Below are positions 1-5,709 of a DNA stretch of 9,835 bases, in pieces. The notes beneath the pieces are model-generated. The model did not search any database and was not told where the DNA came from. It saw only the letters and a list, made by a program, of their open reading frames with translations. The DNA comes from Chloroflexota bacterium (GTDB lineage Bacteria; Chloroflexota; Anaerolineae; Aggregatilineales; Phototrophicaceae). Within the stretch, counting starts at the first letter, position 1; each line of letters opens with the position of its first letter. Position numbers and translations under genes: made by a program. The stretch spans positions 1-9,835 of the forward strand of contig QGUR01000165.1 of assembly GCA_003242205.1 (NCBI GenBank), given 5' to 3'.

Positions 1-248
1 CCTGCTTCCGTGCGGTAGGAGATTTGCCTGCCGTCCTGGCTCACGGCAAAGTCGATGACAAACTCGTCGGGCGGCGTGACCGCCTCAACCCCCGCTGCGC
101 CCCGGCCATAGCGCTGGACGATGCCGTCATTGAGCAGGACATATAGATCGGCCGGCAGGTTCAGCGCGTCGAACTGCGCCGAAACCTGCACTCCCTGCAG
201 CGTGATAGCACAGAAAATAAGCAGCGTGACGATTCGGAACATCATCAT
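1..248 (-). CDS. Secreted protein, N-terminal fragment (runs off left edge)
   Basis: Only the first 82 or so residues are present; the rest lies beyond base 1. The N-terminus is a classic signal peptide: three Met codons in a row, an Arg, then the hydrophobic run IVTLLIFCAITLQGVQ and a likely signal peptidase I site at VSA|QF. The mature part reads LPADLYVLLNDGIVQRYG and continues to DEFVIDFAVSQDGRQISYRT. That resembles the first blade of a TolB/WD40-like (PD40) beta-propeller, in which 'S.DG..I.Y' strands recur, but one blade cannot prove this. Any of three consecutive ATGs (248, 245, 242) could be the start; the upstream sequence CACGAGAAAA is only a weak ribosome site. The gene is divergent from the hydrolase at 368 and probably has its own promoter. 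The function is unknown; an exported protein is well supported. Confidence 0.72.
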   Translation of the reverse strand, partial: MMMFRIVTLLIFCAITLQGVQVSAQFDALNLPADLYVLLNDGIVQRYGRGAAGVEAVTPPDEFVIDFAVSQDGRQISYRTEA

Positions 249-283
249 TTTTTCTCGTGAGGTTAGCTTGAGAACCTGCGGCA

Positions 284-289
284 AGTATA
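284..289 (-). promoter_or_regulatory. Candidate -10 element for the leftmost secreted-protein gene
   Basis: On the minus strand the hexamer TATACT lies about 36 nt upstream of the first ATG, giving an expected leader of about 29 nt. No convincing -35 is seen. The element sits inside a short inverted repeat, TGCGG (277-281) / CCGCA (290-294), flanked by GAGAAC (270-275) / GTTCTC (301-306). Confidence 0.35.
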
Positions 290-358
290 CCGCAACGCCT
301 GTTCTCGCTCTGAGGATTACCACGCCGAGATGGTCTGCGGAAAATTCAGGCGTCACGC

Positions 359-364
359 TATACT
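359..364 (+). promoter_or_regulatory. Candidate -10 element giving a leaderless hydrolase mRNA
   Basis: TATACT ends 3 nt before the ATG at 368. Transcription normally starts about 7 nt after a -10, which here would be at or next to the ATG at 371. No Shine-Dalgarno sequence precedes either ATG, so a leaderless message is plausible. No good -35 is visible. Confidence 0.35.
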
Positions 365-367
365 GAA

Positions 368-1147
368 ATGATGGCGTTCATACCTTACATGGACGGGGCA
401 GAACCCTATTTTCACGCCGGTGGCCCGGTTGGCTGTCTGGTTTTACACGGCTTCGCCGCGACGCCCGACGAGGTTCGCTGGCTCGGCCAGCATCTGGCGG
501 CGCGGGGGCATACCGTTTTCGCGCCGCGCCTGCCCGGACACGGCATGACTCCCGCGGCCCTCCGCCGGATACGCTGGGAGGACTGGTATGCGGCGGCGCT
601 CGATGGTTACAGGCTGCTTGCGTCGATCTGCGCGCGGGTGTGCGTCGTCGGGCATTCGATGGGCGGCCTGTTATCGTTGCTGCTCGCCGGAGATTGCGAT
701 GTAGCCTGCGCCGCGGCGCTTGCCGCTCCAATTGAACTACACGCTGCCCGGCGGGCGCGCTGGTTGCGCTTTGTGCTGGCGTATACCGACCACTCCGACC
801 GGTCGGGTTTTCCGGCGCGACTGCGCGAGGAACAGGCCCGACGCGGCGAACCCGTGCGCGGGCGCGTCCGGTATGATCGCTGGGCCACGCAAGGCGTCGC
901 CGAGCTGTATGCGTTATCTCAGGTAGCGCATGCGAGGTTGCCGCTGGTCAAAGCGCCGCTGCTACTGGTATACAGCCGCAACGATCACGTTGTCCCGGCA
1001 GGACAGATGTCGATCGTTGCCGATCGGGTCGCCAGTCAGATCGTCGAACGGCACGAACTGCACAAAAGCGGCCATATCCTGCCGCAGGACTGCGAGCACG
1101 AGAAGGTCTTTCAGCTTGTCGATGATTTCATCGCCCGCTATGGTTAA
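368..1147 (+). CDS. Alpha/beta hydrolase, carboxylesterase / monoacylglycerol-lipase type
   Basis: This 259-residue soluble serine hydrolase is of the size and layout of Est30-type carboxylesterases and monoacylglycerol lipases, which hydrolyse short- to medium-chain esters. Visible landmarks are VLHGFAATP (oxyanion-hole HGF, residues 27-29), the PGHG strand-turn (56-59), the nucleophile elbow GHSMGG (95-100, Ser97), the acid VYSRNDHVVP (Asp206) and the catalytic histidine in LHKSGH (His236). All three triad residues are in the expected order and spacing. Residues about 125-180 form the Arg-rich cap region. There is no signal peptide, so it should be cytoplasmic. ATG codons at 368 and 371 are both possible; neither has a ribosome site, and a -10-like TATACT lies just upstream, suggesting leaderless translation. 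The natural substrate cannot be read from the sequence. The gene downstream has its own promoter candidate, so an operon with it is uncertain. Confidence 0.92.
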   Translation: MMAFIPYMDGAEPYFHAGGPVGCLVLHGFAATPDEVRWLGQHLAARGHTVFAPRLPGHGMTPAALRRIRWEDWYAAALDGYRLLASICARVCVVGHSMGGLLSLLLAGDCDVACAAALAAPIELHAARRARWLRFVLAYTDHSDRSGFPARLREEQARRGEPVRGRVRYDRWATQGVAELYALSQVAHARLPLVKAPLLLVYSRNDHVVPAGQMSIVADRVASQIVERHELHKSGHILPQDCEHEKVFQLVDDFIARYG

Positions 1148-1161
1148 CGTTGACCCGGATT

Positions 1162-1191
1162 TTCACACCGGCGTGCGTCTTGTGTTACAAT
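1162..1191 (+). promoter_or_regulatory. Candidate sigma-70-type promoter for the DUF1232 gene
   Basis: TTCACA (1162-1167), an 18-bp spacer, then TACAAT (1186-1191). The predicted start near 1198 leaves a leader of about 40 nt. It lies just after the hydrolase stop codon, so the small downstream gene may be transcribed on its own as well as by read-through. Confidence 0.45.
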
Positions 1192-1237
1192 GGATCGAAA
1201 TGTCTGGTGTAATGCTCTAAGCTGAAAAGAGGGCAAT

Positions 1238-1495
1238 ATGATTCAAAGCGTGCTGAGTCAGATACGCTTAACCTGGAGGCTGCTCCGCGATCCACGTGTG
1301 CCGCTGTGGACAAAGGCCATTCCGTTGCTGGCAGCGCTCTACATCGTTTCCCCGGTTGACGTATTGCCCGACATCATCCCCGGCCTGGGGCAGCTTGACG
1401 ATCTGGGCATCTTGCTGGCAGGGTTGCGTCTGTTCGAATCCGCCGTGCCGGAAAACATCGTCAACGAGCATCGCGGCTTCATCATTCGCCGCTGA
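1238..1495 (+). CDS. DUF1232 / YkvA-family small membrane protein
   Basis: An 85-residue protein with the DUF1232 (YkvA) signature: a hydrophobic stretch IPLLAALYIVSP (28-39) followed by D41-V-L-P44-D45-IIPGLGQLDD (Asp54-Asp55) and a second hydrophobic helix LGILLAGLRLF (56-66). The family motif is Y..SP.DLIPD.IP..G..DD, and every key residue is present here. The C-terminal PENIVNEHRG is also usual for the family. Members are small and membrane-associated, and their biochemical role is not established. The start is clear: AGAGGG lies 4 nt before the ATG. A promoter candidate precedes it and a textbook terminator follows 21 nt after the stop. It converges on the PspA-linked two-TM gene; whether that matters is not known. 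Confidence 0.92.
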   Translation: MIQSVLSQIRLTWRLLRDPRVPLWTKAIPLLAALYIVSPVDVLPDIIPGLGQLDDLGILLAGLRLFESAVPENIVNEHRGFIIRR

Positions 1496-1516
1496 CGCGC
1501 CGAGCGCCGCGCAAAT

Positions 1517-1546
1517 AAAAACACCCTCGGTTGTGAGGGTGTTTTT
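1517..1546. terminator. Bidirectional Rho-independent terminator
   Basis: A perfect 12-bp stem, AAAAACACCCTC (1517-1528) with GAGGGTGTTTTT (1535-1546), with loop GGTTGT. A T-run follows on the plus strand and the matching A-run gives a T-run on the minus strand. It serves both the DUF1232 gene (stop at 1495) and the minus-strand gene whose stop codon ends at 1552. Confidence 0.95.
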
Positions 1547-1551
1547 TTACG

Positions 1552-2364
1552 CTAGCTCCGCAGCGTCAGGCGCTGTGCCTGAACCTCGTCCATCGCTTCG
1601 ATGGTATCCTGCAACGAGCTAACTTCATCCTGAATTTCCAGCCGCAGGCGCTGGGCGCGGGCGCTATCGACATCCTTCGCGCCGAGCAACGACATCTGCG
1701 CATAGATCGTGCCGAGCGAGGAAAGCGTGCTTTCAAGCTGAATTTCCGCCCGCTTGATGCTGTTGGCGGTCGCTTCCAGATTGGCAAGCTGCTGCTCGAA
1801 CTGGCTGATTTGCATTTCCAGATCGCGCCGAACCGCCGGGTCCTGTTCCCGCGACAGGCGCAGACGCGCCTTTTCCAGTTGCTGCGGCACCGTACGCTGG
1901 TCGCGCTTGACCAGTTCGTTGCTTTCGAAGGCATCGACGTGCAACGCCAGATCGTACATATGCGCGATCCAGTCGTTTACGTCGTTGACGGTCTGCTGAA
2001 GGTGGGTACGCATCGCGCCGGAATGACGGTTAACCAGCGTGAGCATGTTACGCCGGTATTCGAGCGCGCGCTCAATGCGCTGCCGCGATACCGGGTTGCG
2101 AATCTGGCGCAGGTCGTACTGGCTCTCAAATTCGCGCGCAACCGCTTCCTGCGCTGCTTCCGGGTCGGTCAGGGCGGAGACGATCAACGCGCCTTCGGCG
2201 ATCAGGCCGCCAACCAGCCAGAACCAGTCCTGCCACCAGGGGAAGGGTTCCTTCACGAACAGAAACAGGATGGCCGTGAGCGCAATCGTCACGGCGGTTT
2301 CCCAGCGAAACAGCGCGTTGCTGACAATTGCGGCTAGCGCGCGCTGTCGCGTTTCATCGGTCAT
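1552..2364 (-). CDS. Two-TM membrane protein with long cytoplasmic coiled coil, PspA-linked
   Basis: I do not recognise a named family. The 270 residues begin with a short hydrophilic head, then two hydrophobic segments (about 21-37 and 47-65) joined by an aromatic hairpin EPFPWWQDWFW (39-49). From about 66 to the end the protein is charged and helical, with strong heptad character from about 141 to 266. Both ends should face the cytoplasm. The start ATG has GGAG 9 nt upstream. It lies 78 nt downstream of the PspA gene on the same strand and its stop abuts the bidirectional terminator, so it is the last gene of that unit. PspA is also mostly coiled coil and acts at the inner face of the membrane. 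By inference this protein could be its membrane anchor or partner, but nothing in the sequence proves contact. Confidence 0.83.
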   Translation of the reverse strand: MTDETRQRALAAIVSNALFRWETAVTIALTAILFLFVKEPFPWWQDWFWLVGGLIAEGALIVSALTDPEAAQEAVAREFESQYDLRQIRNPVSRQRIERALEYRRNMLTLVNRHSGAMRTHLQQTVNDVNDWIAHMYDLALHVDAFESNELVKRDQRTVPQQLEKARLRLSREQDPAVRRDLEMQISQFEQQLANLEATANSIKRAEIQLESTLSSLGTIYAQMSLLGAKDVDSARAQRLRLEIQDEVSSLQDTIEAMDEVQAQRLTLRS

Positions 2365-2442
2365 TGGCTATTCTCCGTGTCCTGAATCTACTATACGCCA
2401 GACACGAAGCGTAGTTGCAGGCACTCAAGCGCGTGTGACACC

Positions 2443-3189
2443 CTAGTTGCTGCTCGTCAGGGTATCGCTGGCTTCCTCGCTGGCGGCAGCCGCGCCGCCG
2501 CCGGTGCTCGTCCCGCCCAGCAGGCGGCGGCGGCGTTCCTCAAGCTGGCGATCAATTTCGCCGCTCCGCACGACTTCATCAATCTGGTCCGCCACGCTGC
2601 GTGTGGCCAGTTCCAGACGAGCGTCTTCGGTGTCGAGGCGGTTGCGGATCTGCTCGGCCAGGCTGCTCACTTCCTGATCGCCCACAGAGGAGAGCGCATC
2701 CAGGCTCTTGATCGTCTTGGTGGTGGTCTTTTTGGCTTCGGTGAGTTCGATCAACGCCCGCAGATGTTCGCGCTCCTGACGAATGGCGGTCAGCCGCGAT
2801 TCCAGCTTCAGGCGCATATCGAGCATGCGCTGGTACTGCTGTTCCTGCTGCTGGTACTGCTCGAAGTATTCCTGCGCAAGCTGCTGCTTGGTATTCAGTT
2901 CAGCCTGAGCGGCGGCGGCGAGATCGTCCTTGCCCTTGAGGATGAGCGTGTCGATGTCGCGGTCGAGCTTTTCGGCCTGAGCTGCGAATTCCTCATACTT
3001 GCGCTTCAGCGTTCTGACCGTGCCGCCGACGGTCGCTGCCGAATCTTCCAGCGCGTCCAGGTTCTTTTCGGCCTGGCGAATATACTCGTCCATCACCGCG
3101 ACCGAATTGCTTTCCAATGCCCGGTCTACAAGACTGTGCAGACTGGCATTAATCATCGTGTTGATCTTGTCAAATAGTGAAGGGGCCAT
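2443..3189 (-). CDS. pspA: PspA/IM30 (Vipp1) family membrane-stress protein
   Basis: A 248-residue PspA/IM30 homologue. The amphipathic N-terminal helix MAPSLFDKINTMINASL corresponds to the membrane-binding helix of the family. VDRALESNSVAVMDEYIRQAEKNLDAL (21-47) matches the conserved 'LLDKAEDP...L.Q.I..ME..L' block. Residues about 25-220 are nearly all alpha-helical, with the long central coiled-coil hairpin and a Gln-rich stretch (107-120). E. coli PspA is 222 residues; the extra length is a Gly/Ala/Ser-rich tail (225-248), loosely comparable to the Vipp1 tail but without its typical helix. The family oligomerises on the inner membrane surface and protects or remodels stressed membrane. The start has AGGAG about 11 nt upstream, slightly far. 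A promoter with an inverted repeat precedes it. No PspF, PspB or PspC is in the window; a hybrid kinase lies upstream instead. Confidence 0.93.
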   Translation of the reverse strand: MAPSLFDKINTMINASLHSLVDRALESNSVAVMDEYIRQAEKNLDALEDSAATVGGTVRTLKRKYEEFAAQAEKLDRDIDTLILKGKDDLAAAAQAELNTKQQLAQEYFEQYQQQEQQYQRMLDMRLKLESRLTAIRQEREHLRALIELTEAKKTTTKTIKSLDALSSVGDQEVSSLAEQIRNRLDTEDARLELATRSVADQIDEVVRSGEIDRQLEERRRRLLGGTSTGGGAAAASEEASDTLTSSN

Positions 3190-3238
3190 ATGAAGTTTGT
3201 CTCCTGGACACTAGCGCACTCCGAGTCGTCTCACGACG

Positions 3239-3268
3239 AGTCTAGCACAAAGACTGCTGAGACGTGAA
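3239..3268 (-). promoter_or_regulatory. Candidate pspA promoter overlapped by an inverted repeat
   Basis: Reading on the minus strand: TTCACG (3268-3263), an 18-bp spacer, then TAGACT (3244-3239), giving a leader of about 43 nt before pspA. The same DNA forms nested inverted repeats, CGTCTCA (3227-3233) / TGAGACG (3258-3264) and AGTCT (3239-3243) / AGACT (3251-3255), which span the -10 and touch the -35. This looks like an operator. There is no -24/-12 sigma-54 signature, unlike enterobacterial psp. Confidence 0.4.
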
Positions 3269-3331
3269 ACGGTCCTGTACGCTCTCTAATACGTTACAAG
3301 GCGGGGATAAGTCGCGGAGAGTTGGGAATTG

Positions 3332-4441
3332 CTAGCCAACTGGCAGCGAAATGGTGAAGATGCTGCCGTAATTGACCTCGCTTTGCACGGAAATGCGCCC
3401 TCCGTGCAGGCGCGTGATCCCGTGGACAATCGCCAGACCAGAACCCGCTCCCTGATCCTGGTCGTGCTCACGGTGGACCTGATAGAACAATTGCCAGATG
3501 GCCTCCAGTTCGTGCTCCGGGATACCAAGGCCAAAATCCTGAACCCAGAGGTGAATTTCGTCGCGGTCGGCGTTTGCGCCGAGTATGACCGGCGAATCCG
3601 GCGGCGAGAATTTGAAGGCGTTTACCACGAGTTGCGTCAGCGCGATGATCAGGTATTCGCGGTCGGCCACGAACAACGGCAGATTCGGCGAGATGTTGAG
3701 CGTGAAAAAGCGCTCGGTTTCGATGCTCATCAGCGCGCGATTGGCCGCTTCGGCCAGCAGTTCGCCGGCATCATAGATTGGCATTCGTCGCCACTCAAAC
3801 GTGCGCGCTGCATCTCCCGTTTCCAGTTCGACCAGCAGAATGAAGTTTTCGATCAGATAGCGCAGCCGTGTCGCGCCGGACTTCACGCCCTTGAGGAACG
3901 CGAGCAGGTCCTGGTCGCTTAGCTCGTTCGCGTTGTGGTTGGTCAGCATGTCGGCATAGGCGACAATGAAAGTCAGCGGCGTGCGGAATTCATGGTTGAG
4001 GATGGTGAGGATGTTGCGCTTCAGGTTGGCGACCCGCTGCTCGTGGATGGCGTTCAGCGCCTCATGCCGGCGCAGGCGCGATTCGACGGCGATCAGCAGG
4101 TCTTCGGCTTCAAACGGCTTGATCAGGTAGTCGTCGACGCCGAGGCGCTTGCCGCGCTGCATATCGGTTTTGTCGCCTTTGGCTGTCAGATAAATGAACG
4201 GGATCATCAGCCAGCGCGGCTCTTTGCGAACGGCTTTCAACAGCTCAATGCCGTCCATGTTAGGCATCATGATGTCCGAAATGATCAGGTCTGGGTGGCT
4301 GCCGTTGTAGTGGAGCAGCTCGAGGGCCTGTTGACCGTTTTCGGCAGTGATCGTTTCGTATCCATCCAGTTCAAGAATCGTGCGGATGCCTTCAAGCAGA
4401 TTGGGATCATCCTCGACCACGAGGATAGTTGCCCGGCTCAT
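3332..4441 (-). CDS. Hybrid response regulator-histidine kinase (REC-HisKA-HATPase)
   Basis: A soluble two-component protein of 369 residues. The receiver domain is N-terminal (about 4-122), with the acidic pocket EDD (10-12), phospho-acceptor Asp56 in SDIMMPNMDG, Thr86 in YLTAKG and Lys108 in LIKPF. A HisKA dimerisation helix follows, with the phospho-accepting His150 in LNHEFRTPL. The HATPase_c domain then shows an N-box (VVNAFKFSP, Asn274), G1 box (DFGLGIP, 302-307) and G2 box (GAGSGLAIV, 331-339). All catalytic residues are intact. There is no membrane segment, sensor domain or DNA-binding output, so it probably receives phosphate or signals from another kinase. I chose the ATG at 4441 because the receiver begins directly after it; the frame stays open to a GTG at 4501, but that adds only an unrelated Cys/Tyr-rich stretch. 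It is followed on the same strand by pspA after 142 nt. Confidence 0.93.
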   Translation of the reverse strand: MSRATILVVEDDPNLLEGIRTILELDGYETITAENGQQALELLHYNGSHPDLIISDIMMPNMDGIELLKAVRKEPRWLMIPFIYLTAKGDKTDMQRGKRLGVDDYLIKPFEAEDLLIAVESRLRRHEALNAIHEQRVANLKRNILTILNHEFRTPLTFIVAYADMLTNHNANELSDQDLLAFLKGVKSGATRLRYLIENFILLVELETGDAARTFEWRRMPIYDAGELLAEAANRALMSIETERFFTLNISPNLPLFVADREYLIIALTQLVVNAFKFSPPDSPVILGANADRDEIHLWVQDFGLGIPEHELEAIWQLFYQVHREHDQDQGAGSGLAIVHGITRLHGGRISVQSEVNYGSIFTISLPVG

Positions 4442-4507
4442 AGTACTTCTTGGTTCCTGGTAAAGCATGCATGACTTAAGACAATAAGTATAAATGAACA
4501 CCTTTTG

Positions 4508-4535
4508 TGTGCGCTAATTCAATGTGCACTAATTC
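4508..4535. repeat. Tandem 13-bp direct repeat at the HSDH stop codon
   Basis: TGTGCGCTAATTC (4508-4520) and TGTGCACTAATTC (4523-4535) match at 12 of 13 positions with a 15-bp period. The right copy encodes the last residues of homoserine dehydrogenase; its TGA stop (4521-4519) lies at the junction. The pair is about 70-95 bp upstream of the hybrid kinase start, so it could be paired operator sites or a small tandem duplication. Confidence 0.75.
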
Positions 4536-5553
4536 CGCGCGCCATAGCATGAATTTCCAACAAATCCGATAACAGGCCAAAACCGGTTTGCAGCCGGCCT
4601 GCGCCCGCGCCAACAAGCGTCACGTCGCCAAGCAGGTCGGTGGTATAGGTAATCGCGTTCATGCTACCGCTGACATTAGCGAGCGGGTTATCGACTGGCA
4701 AGCGCACCGGCCCGACGGTAGCGCCGTCCGGCGTGACGCGCGCGATCAGTTTCCAGCGCTCGCCGGCAGCGCGTGCGGCCTCGATGTCATCTGGCGTCAG
4801 GCTGCTGATCCCGCGAACTTCCATCGAGTCCAGCGTCAGCGATTTGCCGAACAGCATTGCCGCCAGAATCATCGCCTTGCTGGCCGCGTCCCAGCCATCG
4901 ACATCGGCGGTCGGGTCGGCTTCGGCATAGCCAAGCGCCTGAGCCTGCGCCAGCGCGTCAGCATAGGTCATGCCGCTTTCCATTTGCGTGAGCATGTAAT
5001 TTGTCGTTCCGTTCAGGATTCCCCGCGCTTCCTGAATGGTGCACCCGGCCAGCGCGTCGAGAGCCAGACGAATGGAAGGCGTCCCGGCCATGACGGTGGC
5101 TTCGAATCGTAGCAGCCTGCCGTTCTCACGCGCTTTGGCCTGTAATTCGTTGTAGGCCAGAGCGACCGGGCCTTTGTTGGCCAGAACCACGTGTTTTTCC
5201 GTTTCCAGCGCCGCGTGGCAGTAATCCAGCGCGGGTTGGGCCGTTTTCAGATCGGTGATGCTGGCCTCGACCAGCACATTGGCATTGCTTTCGCGAATGA
5301 GCGTGAGGGCGGGCAGGCCGCGCACCAGCCCGGGTTCGTTGGGATAGTGGTCCAGGCTGCCTGCGGAAATCGCCGCCAGCAGGTGATCCGGCTTGAGGCC
5401 GCCGGGATGAAACAGTGTGCCGCGCGTGCGCGTGGCAACGGCGACAATGCGGGGGCGAAAACCGAACTGCGCTTCAAGAACCGGAGCCTTGTCGCGCAGG
5501 ATTTCCACCAATCCTTGCCCGACGACGCCGAAACCGACGATAACGAGATTCAT
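4519..5553 (-). CDS. hom: Homoserine dehydrogenase, short form without ACT domain
   Basis: This enzyme reduces aspartate-4-semialdehyde to homoserine with NAD(P)H, the branch point to threonine and methionine. The Rossmann dinucleotide site is GFGVVG (7-12). LANKGP (125-129) is the conserved family NK motif. GILNGTTNYML (178-188) and EADPTADVDGWDAASK (211-226) form the substrate-binding core; Glu211, Asp222 and Lys226 align with yeast Glu208, Asp219 and Lys223. At 344 residues it lacks the C-terminal ACT domain of bacterial enzymes of about 430 residues, so threonine feedback through that domain is not expected. The start ATG at 5553 has AGGAGAG 7 nt upstream; the open frame continues to 5961, but the extra part is not family-like and overlaps the divergent gene. 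A perfect TATAAT lies about 90 nt upstream. The hybrid kinase gene follows 77 nt downstream on the same strand. Confidence 0.96.
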   Translation of the reverse strand: MNLVIVGFGVVGQGLVEILRDKAPVLEAQFGFRPRIVAVATRTRGTLFHPGGLKPDHLLAAISAGSLDHYPNEPGLVRGLPALTLIRESNANVLVEASITDLKTAQPALDYCHAALETEKHVVLANKGPVALAYNELQAKARENGRLLRFEATVMAGTPSIRLALDALAGCTIQEARGILNGTTNYMLTQMESGMTYADALAQAQALGYAEADPTADVDGWDAASKAMILAAMLFGKSLTLDSMEVRGISSLTPDDIEAARAAGERWKLIARVTPDGATVGPVRLPVDNPLANVSGSMNAITYTTDLLGDVTLVGAGAGRLQTGFGLLSDLLEIHAMARGISAH

Positions 5554-5622
5554 GGCCAACTCTCCTGTCATGAAAGCCGCGAAGCGCTGTAGCCGTCGGG
5601 CCCGTTGCCGGTCCAGGGCTGC

Positions 5623-5652
5623 TTGCGAGCGTGGATTCGCTTCGATTATACT
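5623..5652 (+). promoter_or_regulatory. Candidate aminotransferase promoter
   Basis: TTGCGA (5623-5628), an 18-bp spacer and TATACT (5647-5652). The start would be near 5659, leaving a leader of about 50 nt that contains a perfect 7-bp hairpin. It overlaps the minus-strand HSDH promoter. Confidence 0.45.
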
Positions 5653-5674
5653 TGCCAGACTGATTACCGTCGAA
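5645..5674 (-). promoter_or_regulatory. Candidate homoserine dehydrogenase promoter
   Basis: On the minus strand, TTCGAC (5674-5669), an 18-bp spacer and a perfect TATAAT (5650-5645). Transcription would begin near 5638, leaving a leader of about 85 nt. Its -10 shares TATA with the divergent plus-strand promoter. Confidence 0.5.
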
Positions 5675-5700
5675 GACCGTGAAACGGTCTCGAAGTCTGG
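5655..5700. promoter_or_regulatory. Nested inverted repeats between hom and the aminotransferase gene
   Basis: Outer arms CCAGACT (5655-5661) and AGTCTGG (5694-5700); inner arms AGACCGT (5674-5680) and ACGGTCT (5684-5690) with loop GAA. Both pairs are perfect 7-bp matches. The right outer arm overlaps the TGGAG ribosome site of the aminotransferase gene, and the set covers the HSDH -35. There is no T-run, so this is not an intrinsic terminator. An operator or an RNA hairpin limiting translation is possible. Confidence 0.55.
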
Positions 5701-5709
5701 AGAATTGTT

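Noticed and set aside
2365..2442. Separate promoter for the two-TM gene (minus-strand TATAGT at 2395-2390)
   Set aside because: No credible -35 is present at a proper distance; transcription from pspA is the simpler reading.
1810..2446. Plus-strand open frames opposite the two-TM gene
   Set aside because: They lack motifs and ribosome sites and mirror the coding strand, which has clear membrane helices and heptads.
4442..4501. GTG at 4501 or ATG at 4468 as start of the hybrid kinase
   Set aside because: The receiver domain begins immediately after the ATG at 4441; the extra residues have no family counterpart.
5247..5477. Second minus-strand frame within homoserine dehydrogenase
   Set aside because: HSDH motifs run unbroken through this region in the main frame, so there is no frameshift here.
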